Shown: positions 18,433 to 28,120 of the stretch, one piece after another | Layout: each line of letters starts with the position of its first letter | How positions within the stretch are numbered: position 1 is the stretch's first letter | Assembly: GCA_021731445.1 (NCBI GenBank) | Contig: JAKFXK010000014.1 | Span: forward strand, 1-33,635 | Direction of reading: 5' to 3' | Source of the DNA: Nevskiaceae bacterium | GTDB taxonomy: Bacteria; Pseudomonadota; Gammaproteobacteria; Nevskiales; Nevskiaceae | DNA: 33,635 nucleotides | Program-made: the position numbers and the translations under genes | The notes under the pieces: model-generated | The model's database searches: none | Told to the model about the DNA's origin: nothing | What the model saw: only the letters and a program-made list of their open reading frames with translations

Positions 18433-19362
18433 ATGAAAATGTTCTCCGGTGTCCCCAATATCAACTTCATGGCCCAGCGCAAGACTGGCCTGTGGGTCTC
18501 GGCCCTCATCACTGTCGCTTCGATCCTGCTGGTCGCATTTCGCGGCCTGAACTTCGGCATCGACTTCACCGGCGGCGTGCTGGTGGAGGTGCATTACCCG
18601 CAGGCGGTCGAACTCGACAGCGTGCGTGCCGACCTCGCCAAGGCCGAGTACGAAAACCCGGTGGTGTTGTTCTTCGGCACCAGCGAGGACGTGCTGATTC
18701 GTTTGCCGCCAACGGCAGAGACCAACTCCGCCAAGGTCTCGACCACGATCATCGACGCGCTGAAAACCAGCCAGCCCAAGGTGGAACTGCGCCGCATCGA
18801 GTTCGTCGGCCCGCAGGTGGGCGACGAATTGACCCGCGACGGCTCGCTGGCGCTGCTGCTCGCCTTCCTCGGCATCATGGTCTACATCGCCCTGCGCTTC
18901 GAGTGGAAGTTTTCGGTCGGTGCGGTCGCCGCCCTCATCCACGACGCCATCATGGTGCTGGGCTTTCTCTCTCTCACCCAGATCGAGTTTGACCTGACCA
19001 CTGTCGCGGCCATCCTGGCGCTGATCGGCTACTCCAACAACGAGACCATCGTCATCTTCGACCGCATCCGCGAGAACCTGCTGTCGGTGCGGCGCATGGA
19101 GATTCTGGAGGTCATCAATCTCTCGGTGAACCAGACGCTGCTGCGCTCGGTCATCACCCACTTGACCACGCTCTTGGTACTCAGCTCGCTGCTGATGGTG
19201 GGCGGCAAGAGCGTGCACAGCTTTGCCGCGTCACTGTTCGTCGGCGTGATCGTGGCGACCTATTCGTCCATCTATGTCTCCACCGGCCTCGCAGTGGTGC
19301 TGGGCATCTCGCGCGAAGACCTGCTGCCGCCGGAGAAGGTGGAGATTGACGAGCTGCCTTGA
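18433..19362 (+). CDS. secF: Protein translocase subunit SecF
   Basis: Partner of SecD in proton-driven protein export. The 309-aa protein has an N-terminal helix, LNFGIDFTGGVLVEV at the start of the periplasmic domain, and a C-terminal bundle with TTVAAILALIGYSNNETIVIFDRIREN, the counterpart of the SecD motif, then LLVLSSLLMVGG. Length is normal. It is the last gene of the yajC-secD-secF unit and is closed by a strong bidirectional terminator. Confidence 0.98.
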   Translation: MKMFSGVPNINFMAQRKTGLWVSALITVASILLVAFRGLNFGIDFTGGVLVEVHYPQAVELDSVRADLAKAEYENPVVLFFGTSEDVLIRLPPTAETNSAKVSTTIIDALKTSQPKVELRRIEFVGPQVGDELTRDGSLALLLAFLGIMVYIALRFEWKFSVGAVAALIHDAIMVLGFLSLTQIEFDLTTVAAILALIGYSNNETIVIFDRIRENLLSVRRMEILEVINLSVNQTLLRSVITHLTTLLVLSSLLMVGGKSVHSFAASLFVGVIVATYSSIYVSTGLAVVLGISREDLLPPEKVEIDELP

Positions 19363-19372
19363 GCACTTCCTG

Positions 19373-19409
19373 CCAACTAAAAGGGCCGCAATGCGGCCCT
19401 TTTAGTTGG
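19373..19409. terminator. Bidirectional rho-independent terminator
   Basis: 19373-19389 and 19393-19409 form a perfect 17-bp stem around loop AAT. The stem has an inner GGGCCGC/GCGGCCC core flanked by AAAA/TTTT, so it carries a T tract on either strand. It separates the convergent secF and suhB genes. Confidence 0.93.
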
Positions 19410-19425
19410 TGACAGACCGTCGTGC

Positions 19426-20226
19426 TCAGCCAACCGCAGTTGGCATGGGCGCAAAGGTGCCGATGAGATCCCTCAACGGCCCGACTAGCTTGTTGTTGCT
19501 GGCGAGCACATGGCCGTGGTCGAGCACATTGCCGGCGATGAGACCGTTGACCGCGCCACCGGCTTCCTGCACCAGCACGATCCCGGCAGCGATGTCCCAG
19601 GGCTTCAGGTTCAGCTCGAAGAAGCCATCCAGCCGGCCTGCCGCGACATAGGCCAAATCGAGCGCCGCAGCACCGGCACGACGCAGCCCAGCTGTGTTCT
19701 CGGCGACGCGCTTCAATATCGGCAGATAGCTGTCGAGCATTTCGGGATTGCGGATCGGCACGCCAGTGCCGATCAGCGAATCTTCAAGGTCTTTCACCTT
19801 GCTGACGCGCACACGCTTGTTGTTGAGCGTGGTGCCGCTGCCACGGCTGGCAACGTAGAGGTCCTGCGTCGCCGGTGCATAGACCACGCCGTGTTCGAGC
19901 CGACCCCGCACCTCCACACCAATCGATACCGCGAAGTGGGGCAGGGCATGCAAAAAATTGGTGGTGCCATCAAGCGGGTCGATGATCCAGCGCACCTCGT
20001 CGTCGCTGCCCGACGCACCACCTTCCTCACCCAGAATGGCGTGGTGCGGGTAGTGCTTTCGGATGATCTTGACGATCTCGGCCTCGGCACCGCGATCCAC
20101 CTGCGTCACGAAATCGCTCTTGCCCTTGCGTTCAATCTTCAGCGAGTCCGCGCGATCGAAGTTGCGCATGATGTAGTTGCCCGCAGCACGCGCGGCGAGC
20201 ACGCCGATATTGGCAAGAGGTTCCAC
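19426..20226 (-). CDS. suhB: Inositol monophosphatase family protein SuhB
   Basis: Magnesium-dependent inositol-1-monophosphatase fold; in E. coli SuhB also takes part in rRNA transcription antitermination and ribosome assembly. From GTG 20226 the product is 266 aa (E. coli 267) and begins MEPLANIGVLAARAAGN, matching the family start. Motifs are GEEGG, the metal-binding IDPLDGTTNF and the C-terminal KPWDIAAG. An ATG at 20268 would add 14 unmatched residues and would overlap the trmJ start codon. AAGG lies about 8 nt upstream of the GTG. It is divergent from trmJ, as in E. coli. Confidence 0.95.
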   Translation of the reverse strand: MEPLANIGVLAARAAGNYIMRNFDRADSLKIERKGKSDFVTQVDRGAEAEIVKIIRKHYPHHAILGEEGGASGSDDEVRWIIDPLDGTTNFLHALPHFAVSIGVEVRGRLEHGVVYAPATQDLYVASRGSGTTLNNKRVRVSKVKDLEDSLIGTGVPIRNPEMLDSYLPILKRVAENTAGLRRAGAAALDLAYVAAGRLDGFFELNLKPWDIAAGIVLVQEAGGAVNGLIAGNVLDHGHVLASNNKLVGPLRDLIGTFAPMPTAVG

Positions 20227-20266
20227 GGGCAAGGCCTTGAAAGAGCGAAGGTTTAGAATACCACGC

Positions 20267-21082
20267 ATGTCGAGAAACCCAGTCACCAATCCCGCCGTGC
20301 GCTTCGATGAGTTGTTCGATCCGCGCCTCGCCAACATCCGCATCGTGCTCAGCCGCACGCAGAATCCCGGCAATATCGGTGCCGCTGCACGCGCCATGAT
20401 GACGATGGGTGTGCGTGACCTGGCACTGGTCAATCCAGAGCGTTATCCGCATCCGCAGGCGCGTGCGCAGGCGAGCGGCGCGCTCAACGTGCTGGAAGAA
20501 GCGCCGGTCGTGGCGACTCTGGAAGAAGCCATTCACGACTGCGCCTGGGTGGTCGGCACTTCGGCGCGGGCAAGGCATCTGGGCGATGAGCCAATGACGC
20601 CCGAAGCCTTTGCCGAGAAAGCGAAAGAGATCAGCAAGACTGGCCGTATCGCACTCGTCTTCGGCTATGAGCAGAGTGGGCTGACCAACGAGGAACTGGA
20701 TCGCTGCAACGCCGTGGTCGCCATCCCCACCAACCCCGGCTACAGCTCGCTCAACCTCGCGCAGGCGGTGCAGGTGCTCTGCTACGTGCTGCGCCGCGCG
20801 GCGGTCAGCGAAGTGCCGCGCGTGTCGGTGAAAACCGACAACCCGATCTATCAGCCGCCCACGGCCGAGCAGACCGAGCAGTTCTACGAGCATATGGAGC
20901 GTGCGCTGCTGGGCACGGGCTTTCTCGACCCGAAGAACCCGCTGGTGGCGATGCGCCGCCTGCGCATGCTGTTCAACCGCGCGCAGCCGGACTTGAACGA
21001 GCTCAACATGCTGCGGGGACTGCTGACCACCGTTGAAAAGCCCAAGCGCCGCCGCATCATGACGGCAGGCAGCGAGGAGTAG
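20267..21082 (+). CDS. trmJ: tRNA (cytidine/uridine-32-2'-O)-methyltransferase TrmJ
   Basis: SPOUT-class methyltransferase that 2'-O-methylates residue 32 of several tRNAs. The 271-aa product starts [13 protein letters not shown] and has [20 protein letters not shown] at the N-terminus, [16 protein letters not shown], and the knot segment [16 protein letters not shown] that binds S-adenosylmethionine. It is slightly longer than E. coli TrmJ. Upstream, TTTAGAATA lies just before the ATG, which would imply a very short leader. Its last codons supply the Shine-Dalgarno (GAGGAG) for cysE, 2 nt downstream. In E. coli the next gene is iscR; here it is cysE. Confidence 0.95.
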   Translation: MSRNPVTNPAVRFDELFDPRLANIRIVLSRTQNPGNIGAAARAMMTMGVRDLALVNPERYPHPQARAQASGALNVLEEAPVVATLEEAIHDCAWVVGTSARARHLGDEPMTPEAFAEKAKEISKTGRIALVFGYEQSGLTNEELDRCNAVVAIPTNPGYSSLNLAQAVQVLCYVLRRAAVSEVPRVSVKTDNPIYQPPTAEQTEQFYEHMERALLGTGFLDPKNPLVAMRRLRMLFNRAQPDLNELNMLRGLLTTVEKPKRRRIMTAGSEE

Positions 21083-21084
21083 AC

Positions 21085-21825
21085 ATGTTCAGTCGATTGC
21101 GCGAAGACATCCGCAGCGTGCGCGAGCGCGATCCTGCCTCTCGTTCGACGCTCGAAGTGCTGACCTGCTACCCAGGCCTGCACGCGGTCTGGGGGCATCG
21201 GGTCTCGCACTTTTTATGGACGCATGGCTGCAAGTGGCTGGCGCGCTTCAACTCCCACATCGCCCGCTGGCTGACGTTGATCGAGATCCATCCCGGTGCC
21301 GTGCTGGGTCGGCGCGTGTTCATCGACCACGGCATCGGCGTCATCATCGGCGAGACCGCTGAGGTGGGCGATGACTGCACCATCTACCAGGGGGTGACAC
21401 TCGGTGGCACCAGCCTCACGCGTGGTGCCAAGCGTCACCCGACGCTGGGCCGCGAGGTGGTGGTGGGTGCCGGTGCCAAGGTGCTGGGGCCATTCACGGT
21501 CGGCGACGGCGCGCGCATCGGCAGCAATGCCGTGGTGGTGCGCGAGGTGCCGCCGGGTGCGACAGCGGTGGGCATCCCAGCGCGCATCATCAGCGATGCG
21601 GGTGAGGCGGCTCACCATGGCTTCGATGCTTATGGAATCACCAAGGACATGCCCGATCCGGTGGCCAATGCCATCCGCGCACTGCTCGGCCATGTGCAGG
21701 CCCTGCAGGCGGAGGTGCAGGCACTCAAGGCTGGGCCGGATACGTTTATCGAGCCTTTGGGTTCGTCTGCAAAAAAGATCGAGCTGGGCGAAGACTGCGG
21801 GGACTTCGGAAGTAAAACGGGTTAG
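21085..21825 (+). CDS. cysE: Serine O-acetyltransferase (short form)
   Basis: Makes O-acetylserine, the precursor of cysteine. The 246-aa protein is the short bacterial form. Its left-handed beta-helix hexapeptide repeats run from about residue 68 ([16 protein letters not shown], with active-site Asp81-His82) through [21 protein letters not shown] to VGIPARII, with a C-terminal tail rich in Glu/Ala. It lies 2 nt after trmJ and 2 nt before the first cysteine desulfurase gene, so cysteine production and cysteine use for sulfur transfer are translationally linked. Confidence 0.96.
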   Translation: MFSRLREDIRSVRERDPASRSTLEVLTCYPGLHAVWGHRVSHFLWTHGCKWLARFNSHIARWLTLIEIHPGAVLGRRVFIDHGIGVIIGETAEVGDDCTIYQGVTLGGTSLTRGAKRHPTLGREVVVGAGAKVLGPFTVGDGARIGSNAVVVREVPPGATAVGIPARIISDAGEAAHHGFDAYGITKDMPDPVANAIRALLGHVQALQAEVQALKAGPDTFIEPLGSSAKKIELGEDCGDFGSKTG

Positions 21826-21827
21826 TC

Positions 21828-22949
21828 ATGCCCGCCTACCTCGACCACAACGCAACCACGCCGGTCGATCCGCGCGTGATCGACGCGATGCTGCCCTACC
21901 TGAAAGGGCCGTACGGCAATCCGTCGAGCCTGCACCGCTTTGGCCGTGCGGCGCGCGACGGGGTCGAGCGCGCGCGCGCGCAAGTCGCGGCCTTGGTTGG
22001 TGCACAGCCACAGGAAATCATCTGGACCAGCGGCGGTACCGAGGCCAACAATCTCGCCTTGAAGGGCCTCTGCACAGGCAAACCGCGGACTCGCCTGCTG
22101 TATGGCGCAACCGAACATCCGGCGGTCATGGAAGCCGCCGAAAGCCTGGGGCGCGACGGCTGGGTGGTAGAGCGGATTGCGATGACGGCCGATGGCCTTG
22201 TCGACTGGCCTGCCTTCACCACGCAATGCGCGACCGGGTCTGTGCGGCTGGCGAGCCTGATGCGCGCCAACAACGAAACCGGCGTGGTGCAGGACACCGC
22301 CCGTGCCGCGCCACTGGTGCATGGCGCAGGTGGCTGGCTGCATGTCGATGCGACACAGGCAGCAGGCAAGTTGTCGCTGTCGATGACGGACACCGGAGCG
22401 GATCTGCTGACGCTCAGCAGCCACAAGCTCTACGGCCCCAAGGGCATCGGTGCACTGGTGGTCAAGGCCGGGGTGGATTTGGCGCCCCTGTTGCACGGCG
22501 GCGCGCAGGAGCGCGGCCTGCGCGGTGGCACCGAGAATCTGCCCGCCATCGTCGGGTTTGGCTTGGCGGCGGAACTCGCCCTGCTGGAACTGGAAGCGCG
22601 CAGCGCGCAGGTTCATGCCCTGCAACAGCAACTGGAAGCGGGCCTGCGCAACATACCTGCGGTGACGATCTTCGGTGCAGACGCCCAGCGTCTCGCCAAT
22701 ACCACGCAATTCGCGCTCTCGGGCTGGGACGGCGAGGCTTTGCTGATGCATCTCGATCGCAAGGGCTTTGCGGTCAGCAGCGGCTCGGCCTGCGCCAGCG
22801 GCAGTGGCGAGCCGAGCCACGTGCTACTGGCGATGGGCATTGACCCTGCCATTGCCAAGGGTGCCGTGCGGGTGAGTTTCGGCAAGGGCAATACGACGGA
22901 TGAAGTGCGAAGTTTTCTCGAAGCACTCCAAGGCTTCGCCAAGCAGTAG
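21828..22949 (+). CDS. Cysteine desulfurase, NifS/IscS type (first copy)
   Basis: PLP enzyme that takes sulfur from cysteine as an enzyme persulfide for Fe-S clusters or thio-modification. The 373-aa protein begins MPAYLDHNATTPVDP and has TSGGTEANNLALKG, the PLP lysine Lys200 in SSHKLYGPKG, RGGTENLPAIVG, and catalytic Cys322 in SSGSACASGSGEPSHVL, a flexible-loop arrangement as in IscS/NifS group I enzymes. It is shorter than E. coli IscS (404 aa) and lacks the IscS C-terminal tail, so it is closer to NifS-like enzymes. It is followed, after a 9-bp hairpin, by a second desulfurase gene. Confidence 0.95.
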   Translation: MPAYLDHNATTPVDPRVIDAMLPYLKGPYGNPSSLHRFGRAARDGVERARAQVAALVGAQPQEIIWTSGGTEANNLALKGLCTGKPRTRLLYGATEHPAVMEAAESLGRDGWVVERIAMTADGLVDWPAFTTQCATGSVRLASLMRANNETGVVQDTARAAPLVHGAGGWLHVDATQAAGKLSLSMTDTGADLLTLSSHKLYGPKGIGALVVKAGVDLAPLLHGGAQERGLRGGTENLPAIVGFGLAAELALLELEARSAQVHALQQQLEAGLRNIPAVTIFGADAQRLANTTQFALSGWDGEALLMHLDRKGFAVSSGSACASGSGEPSHVLLAMGIDPAIAKGAVRVSFGKGNTTDEVRSFLEALQGFAKQ

Positions 22950-22969
22950 AGCGGGTTACGACCCGCTCT
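22948..22969 (+). promoter_or_regulatory. 9-bp hairpin between the two desulfurase genes
   Basis: 22948-22956 and 22961-22969 are perfect reverse complements around TACG, a UNCG-type tetraloop. The stem takes in the last bases of the upstream stop codon and ends 13 nt before the next ATG. There is no T tract, so it may set relative expression by protecting or processing the mRNA. Confidence 0.5.
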
Positions 22970-22982
22970 CCATAATCGCGCC

Positions 22983-24533
22983 ATGATCTACCTCGACTAC
23001 GCTGCCACCACGCCTGTTGCGCCTGAGGCGCTGACAGCAATGTTGCCTTATCTCAGTGATGCCTTCGCCAATCCCGCCAGCGACCATGCTCCGGGCCGCA
23101 TGGCGAGAAAAGCGGTCGAGAAGGCCCGTGCGCAAGTGGCCGCACTGATTGGCGCCACGGCCGAAGAAATCATCTGGACCAGTGGCGCGACCGAGGCCAA
23201 CAATCTCGCCATCAAGGGGGCCTTGGAGTTTCGCGGCCTCGACAACGCCCATATCGTGACCAGCAAGACCGAGCACAAATGCGTGCTCGATACCTGCCGC
23301 CATCTCGAGTCGCTGCATGGCACGCGTGCCTTGAGCGTTACCTATCTCAAGCCCGGCAGTGATGGCTGCGTGACGGCGCAGCAGGTGATGGCGGCCCTCA
23401 CACCGCGGACCGTGCTGGTCTCGCTGATGTGGGTGAGCAACGAACTCGGCACCATCAACGAGGTGGAAAAACTTAGCACCATGCTGCGCGAACGGGGTGT
23501 GCTGCTGCATGTCGATGCGGTGCAGGCGGCGGGCAAGCTGGCGATTGACTTAGCCGCCACGCCCATCGACCTGCTCTCGCTCAGCGCTCACAAGATCTAC
23601 GGGCCGAAGGGTATCGGCGCCTTGTTCGTGCGCAAGCGGCCACGCGCGCGCTTGGCACCGCAGCTACACGGCGGCGGGCATGAGCAGGGCATGCGCAGCG
23701 GCACCCTGGCGCCTCATCAGTGTGTGGGCATGGGCGCGGCTTTCGCGCTCGCCGCCACCAGGCTGGCTGACGATGCCATGCGCATCGCAACACTGCGCGA
23801 CCGGCTGTGGATGCGCTTGCAAGCCCTGCCACGCGTGCATCGCAATGGCAGCGGCCTGGCTGCGCCTCACATCCTCAACCTCAGCTTCGAGGGTGTGGAG
23901 GGCGAGGCGCTGCGCGCGATGCTGCCTGGCCTGGCCGTCTCCTCCGGCTCCGCCTGTTCGAGCGCGACGGCTGAGCCGAGCTATGTGCTGCGCGCCCTAG
24001 GCCGCGATGATGCACTCGCCAATGCCAGTCTGCGCTTCTCGCTGGGGCGCGCGACGACTGAAGCCGAGATTGATCTGGCTGCACAGCAGGTGATCGACGC
24101 CGTACTGTGGCTGCGCGAGATCAGTGGTGAGCCAGGCGTAGCGGATATCCCAGCGCCCACGGACAATGCCTTCGACTATCCCGCCCCGGTCTGGGCGCAG
24201 TTTCTCGAAGCCGGCAGCAACAGCGGCGAGTTCGCCCCCGGCACGCCGGGGGTGCAGACAATGCGGGTTGAAAACCGCGCCAGCGCCTCCTGGCTGGCAC
24301 TGCATCTGCGCCTGGTGGACGAGCGCATCAGAGAGGCGCGCTTCACCGCTTTCGGCTGTCCGGTAGGCATCGCCGTCGGGCACTGGCTGGCGACGCAGGC
24401 GGTGGGCAAATCGGCTGCCGAACTGCGCGCCCTGACCGCTACCGAACTGTGTCGTGCGCTTGAAATCCCGGACGACAAGCTCCACTGTGCTCTCATGGGC
24501 GAAGACGCCCTCAAGTCGATTGCCAGCCTATGA
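22983..24533 (+). CDS. Cysteine desulfurase fused to a degenerate IscU-like scaffold domain
   Basis: The 516-aa protein joins a complete NifS-type desulfurase (about residues 1-385) to an IscU/NifU-N-like domain (about 400-516). The desulfurase part has [32 protein letters not shown] lysine Lys204 in [11 protein letters not shown], and catalytic Cys325 in [17 protein letters not shown]. The C-terminal part aligns with IscU through [15 protein letters not shown] and [14 protein letters not shown] and keeps two of the three cluster-ligand cysteines (Cys459, Cys502). The position of the first (IscU PACGD) reads ASASW, so Cys37 and Asp39 of E. coli IscU are replaced by Ser, and the HscA-binding LPPVK motif is IPDDK. 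It may be a sulfur-transfer module rather than a full scaffold. Its stop overlaps the iscA-like start by 4 nt. Confidence 0.92.
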   Translation: MIYLDYAATTPVAPEALTAMLPYLSDAFANPASDHAPGRMARKAVEKARAQVAALIGATAEEIIWTSGATEANNLAIKGALEFRGLDNAHIVTSKTEHKCVLDTCRHLESLHGTRALSVTYLKPGSDGCVTAQQVMAALTPRTVLVSLMWVSNELGTINEVEKLSTMLRERGVLLHVDAVQAAGKLAIDLAATPIDLLSLSAHKIYGPKGIGALFVRKRPRARLAPQLHGGGHEQGMRSGTLAPHQCVGMGAAFALAATRLADDAMRIATLRDRLWMRLQALPRVHRNGSGLAAPHILNLSFEGVEGEALRAMLPGLAVSSGSACSSATAEPSYVLRALGRDDALANASLRFSLGRATTEAEIDLAAQQVIDAVLWLREISGEPGVADIPAPTDNAFDYPAPVWAQFLEAGSNSGEFAPGTPGVQTMRVENRASASWLALHLRLVDERIREARFTAFGCPVGIAVGHWLATQAVGKSAAELRALTATELCRALEIPDDKLHCALMGEDALKSIASL

Positions 24534-24850
24534 TCCAGCTCACCGCCCCTGCCGCAACGCGTATCAATGCCCAGCTTGCCAAGCGCGGCCGCGGTGTGGG
24601 CCTCAGGCTGGGCGTGAAAAAATCCGGCTGTTCGGGCTGGGCTTACGTACTGGACTACGCGGACGTCATCGAGCCGGGTGACGAAGTGTTCGAAAGCGCG
24701 GGCGCGAAGGTAGTGGTGAAAACCGAGCAGCTCGACAAGCTTGATGGCATCACGCTCGATTTCCAGCGCGATGGCCTCAACGAGTCTTTCAAGTTCATCA
24801 ATCCGAACGTGAAGGGCGAGTGCGGTTGCGGCGAGAGCTTCGCGGTCTGA
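24530..24850 (+). CDS. iscA: IscA-type Fe-S cluster carrier
   Basis: A-type carrier that takes up and delivers Fe-S clusters or iron. The 106-aa protein has normal length and the three conserved cysteines: Cys34 in [10 protein letters not shown], and Cys98 and Cys100 in [24 protein letters not shown] wording (here [16 protein letters not shown]) places it in the IscA/ErpA/SufA group; the IscA name is from context. It is translationally coupled to the fusion desulfurase through an ATGA overlap. No hscB, hscA or fdx follows; the next gene is convergent, 16 nt away. Confidence 0.93.
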   Translation: MIQLTAPAATRINAQLAKRGRGVGLRLGVKKSGCSGWAYVLDYADVIEPGDEVFESAGAKVVVKTEQLDKLDGITLDFQRDGLNESFKFINPNVKGECGCGESFAV

Positions 24851-24866
24851 TCGCTTGTCCCGGGTT

Positions 24867-25535
24867 TCAGGCAGATGCCTGATGAATCGGCCAGATGCGG
24901 CCGGCTTCCACCACGAAGATGCGGCTGTCCGCCGTGCGTTCGACCGCGTAGCCACCGGTGAAGTCGCCGAATGCGGGCATTAGCGTCAGCTCCGGCCTGC
25001 TGTAGAAGCAGGGCAGCCGCAAGTGCTGCCGGCCCCGCCCCTGCAAGCCGAACACCGGATGTACATGTCCGGCGATAACGTGGCAATCCGGCTCTGCGAG
25101 CGGGGTATGGCGCAGGGCGAGCGGGCCGATTCGCAGCGGTTCGTCGACGATCTCGAATTGCAGTGTCATAGGCGGATCGCCGGCGCGATGATCGTGATTG
25201 CCGCGGATCAGCGTGCAGTCGAGCTCCGCGTGCTGTTCGCGCCAGCGATGCAAGGCGCTCAGGGTCGAAGCCCGCAGCGACTCCGGGGCGTGAAAGAAAT
25301 CCCCGAGAAAGACGAGACGCTTCGTCGCGTGGCGCGCCAGCAGCGCGTCGAGCCGCAGCAGGTTGCTGGCGGTGGTGCCGAGCGGTACGGGCTGGCCGAG
25401 TGCGCGATAGGCCGCCGCCTTGCCGAAATGCGCATCGGCGATGCAGAGCAGCTGCCGTGCCGGCCAGTAGAGCGCCTTGTCGGGGGAGAGTCGCAGCGTC
25501 TCGCCGGCAACCTGCACTTCGCAGGCCTCGCTCAA
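24867..25535 (-). CDS. pdeM: Ligase-associated metallophosphoesterase/endonuclease
   Basis: Two-metal phosphoesterase of the ligase-associated DNA damage response set. The 222-aa protein carries the calcineurin-like motifs in order: ADAHFGK (Asp34, His36), LGDFFH (Asp79), RGNHDHR (Asn113, His114, Asp115), and AGHVHP (His157, His159). It is the last gene of a four-gene minus-strand operon, and its start overlaps the helicase stop by 4 nt. Characterised relatives are DNA endonucleases/phosphodiesterases thought to process DNA ends together with the other three proteins. Confidence 0.94.
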   Translation of the reverse strand: MSEACEVQVAGETLRLSPDKALYWPARQLLCIADAHFGKAAAYRALGQPVPLGTTASNLLRLDALLARHATKRLVFLGDFFHAPESLRASTLSALHRWREQHAELDCTLIRGNHDHRAGDPPMTLQFEIVDEPLRIGPLALRHTPLAEPDCHVIAGHVHPVFGLQGRGRQHLRLPCFYSRPELTLMPAFGDFTGGYAVERTADSRIFVVEAGRIWPIHQASA

Positions 25536-28120
25536 GGTGCTGCTCCCAGGCGTGGCCGGCCGGCGCTGCGCACACGCGGCGTGCGCGGTTTCTGTGCCGG
25601 CTGCTGGAGTGCGAAGCGCGCACCGTCCGCTGCGTTTCCGCTGGGCGCATAAGCGCCCGGCCCCGCCGCCTTTTCGAGTTCGGCGACCATCCTGGCGATG
25701 CGATCGGCAAGCTTTTCCGAGCTGGAACTTTCGCGGAAGCGTTCTACCAGCAGGGGGAAGGCGAACGGCGTCGGTCGCACAATCTGCTGCAGTTGCAACT
25801 GCTTGCCCTGCAGCTGCCGCAACGTGTCGGCGAGCCGCTCGACTTCCAGCTCCTGGCGCAGCACTTCCTGCCGGGCCTGGTCGAGCAGCTTGTTGCCGGG
25901 GTCATATTTGCGGAACACATCGTAGAAGAGGTTGGACGAGGCCTGCACCTGCCTCGTGCTCTTCGGCACACCAGGGAAACCTGCGAACACCAGCCCTGAC
26001 ACCCGCGCGATCTCGCGGAAGCGCCGTTGCGCCAGCTCGCTGGCGTTGAGGCTGGCGATCACGTCTTCGAGCAGGTTGTCGGTGCTGAACACTTTCGGCA
26101 GCAATTGCGCCTGCCAGTCGATGGCGACCGCCGAGAGCAGCTCAAAGCCGTAGTCGTTGACCGCGATGGAAAAGGTGTTGGGTTGCCGCTGGCCGAGCCG
26201 CCAGGCCAGCAGGCTGGCGAGACCCAGGTGCACGTTGCGCCCGGCGTAGGGATAGAGGAACAGATGCCAGCCCTCGCGCGAGCGCAGCGATTCGGCGAGC
26301 AGGGTGGTTCGGGTCGGTAGTGCCGACCAGCGCGCCTGCACCTCCAGCAAGGGCTTCACCAGCTGCATTTCCGGGCCGTCGAAGTGGCCGTGGGCGGCAG
26401 CATCCATGCGCGCCACCAGCGCCTTGGCCAGCTCGTTCGAGAGCGGCATGCGGCCACCATTCCAGCGTGGGATCGCACCTTTCCTGCCCTTGGCCGGGCG
26501 CACAAAGGCGGTCATCTCGTGCACGCGTACCAGCTCCAGCAGGCGACCGCCGAACAGCAGGTGATCGCCGGGTCTCAGCCGCGCGATGAAGCTCTCCTCC
26601 ATCACGCCGAGCGTCTTGCCACTCCCGCCCTTGCTCCAGAACTTCACCGCCATACTGGCGTCGCTGACAATGGTGCCGATGCTCATACGGTGGCGGCGCG
26701 CGAGCAGGGCATCGGGCACATGCCACACCCCGTGCTCGTCGGGAATGGCGCGGCGATAGTCGGGATAGGCGGTGAGCGAGTCACCGCCGTGACGCACAAA
26801 GGCGAGCGCCCACTGCCATTCCGTATCGCTCAGCTGCCGATAGGCGTAGCTGCTGCGCACCTCCCCGCACAAGTCGTCGGCGACGAAGCCACCGCCGAGT
26901 GCGACCGTGACCAGATGCTGTACCAGCACGTCGAGCGGTTGCAGCGGCGACTCGCGCGGCTCGATGCTGCGCGCGGCGATGGCATCCTGGGCTGCGATCG
27001 CCTCGATCAGCTCGAGGCTGTGGGTCGGCACGAGGGTCAACCGCGAAACGCGGCCTGGCGCATGTCCCGAACGCCCGGCGCGCTGCATCAGTCGCGCCAC
27101 ACCTTTCGGTGAGCCGATCTGCAACACGCGCTCGACGGGCAGAAAGTCCACACCGAGATCGAGACTCGAAGTGCAGACCACGGCTTTCAGCCGGCCGTTC
27201 TTCACCGCCAGTTCCACCCACTCGCGCACCTTGCGGTCGAGCGAGCCGTGATGCAGGGCGATGACACCGGCCCAGTCGGGCCGAGCTTCGAGCAGGGCCT
27301 GATACCAGAGCTCGGCTTGCGAACGGGTGTTGGTGAACACCAGGGTGCTGCCGCTGGAATCGATCTGCTCGACCACCTGCGGCAGCATGCGAAGGCCTAG
27401 ATGGCCCGCCCAAGGAAAGCGCTCGATACCTTCGGGTAGCAGTGTGTCGATCTGCATCTGCTTGCTCATTGCGCCCTCGACCAGCACCCCGCAGCCCTGC
27501 GGCACCAGAACCTCGAGCGCATGCGGCAGATTCCCCAGTGTGGCGGAGAGACCCCAGGTCAGCATCGCCGGCCGCCAGCGCCGCAGCCGTGCGAGTGCCA
27601 GTTGCAGCTGCACGCCGCGCTTGTTGCCGATCAGCTCGTGCCACTCATCCACCACCACCATGCCCAAGCGCGCGAACGCTTCGGCGGCATCGCGGCGGGT
27701 GAGCAGCAGACTCAAGCTTTCTGGCGTGGTGATCAGCACCGTCGGCAATTGCCGGGACTGGCGAGCGCGCTCGGCGGCACCGGTGTCGCCGCTGCGCACT
27801 GCCACCCGCCAGGGGATAGCGAGATCGGCCAGCGGAGCTGCCAGCGCGCGTTCGGTATCGGCGGCGAGCGCGCGCATCGGAGTGATCCAGAGCAGCGTCA
27901 GTGGCACCGCCTCGGGCTTCTTGCGCCGCAGCGTTTCCTCCTTTGCGGGCGTATGGAAGCGGCTCAGAGCCGCCAGCCACACGGCATAGGTCTTGCCGGC
28001 GCCGGTGGTTGCATGCAGTAGACCCGAGCGGCCTTCAGCAACGGCCTGCCAGACCGCCCGCTGGAATGGAAAAGGCTGCCAATCACGCGCAGCGAACCAC
28101 TGCTCGGCGAGATCGCTCAT
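25532..28120 (-). CDS. Ligase-associated DEXH-box DNA helicase (Lhr type)
   Basis: 3'-to-5' superfamily 2 DNA helicase of the Lhr-core type. The 862-aa protein shows the Q-like motif near PFPFQRAVW, Walker [10 protein letters not shown] (Lys43), [22 protein letters not shown] at 158-161, [18 protein letters not shown], and [11 protein letters not shown] in the second RecA domain, then a winged-helix and beta-barrel core typical of Lhr. Its start overlaps the ligase stop by 4 nt and its stop overlaps pdeM by 4 nt. It should unwind or remodel damaged DNA for the partner nuclease and ligase. Confidence 0.95.
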   Translation of the reverse strand: MSDLAEQWFAARDWQPFPFQRAVWQAVAEGRSGLLHATTGAGKTYAVWLAALSRFHTPAKEETLRRKKPEAVPLTLLWITPMRALAADTERALAAPLADLAIPWRVAVRSGDTGAAERARQSRQLPTVLITTPESLSLLLTRRDAAEAFARLGMVVVDEWHELIGNKRGVQLQLALARLRRWRPAMLTWGLSATLGNLPHALEVLVPQGCGVLVEGAMSKQMQIDTLLPEGIERFPWAGHLGLRMLPQVVEQIDSSGSTLVFTNTRSQAELWYQALLEARPDWAGVIALHHGSLDRKVREWVELAVKNGRLKAVVCTSSLDLGVDFLPVERVLQIGSPKGVARLMQRAGRSGHAPGRVSRLTLVPTHSLELIEAIAAQDAIAARSIEPRESPLQPLDVLVQHLVTVALGGGFVADDLCGEVRSSYAYRQLSDTEWQWALAFVRHGGDSLTAYPDYRRAIPDEHGVWHVPDALLARRHRMSIGTIVSDASMAVKFWSKGGSGKTLGVMEESFIARLRPGDHLLFGGRLLELVRVHEMTAFVRPAKGRKGAIPRWNGGRMPLSNELAKALVARMDAAAHGHFDGPEMQLVKPLLEVQARWSALPTRTTLLAESLRSREGWHLFLYPYAGRNVHLGLASLLAWRLGQRQPNTFSIAVNDYGFELLSAVAIDWQAQLLPKVFSTDNLLEDVIASLNASELAQRRFREIARVSGLVFAGFPGVPKSTRQVQASSNLFYDVFRKYDPGNKLLDQARQEVLRQELEVERLADTLRQLQGKQLQLQQIVRPTPFAFPLLVERFRESSSSEKLADRIARMVAELEKAAGPGAYAPSGNAADGARFALQQPAQKPRTPRVRSAGRPRLGAAP

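Noticed and set aside
21822..22820. Minus-strand frame opposite the first desulfurase
   Set aside because: Antisense shadow; the plus-strand gene has all catalytic residues.
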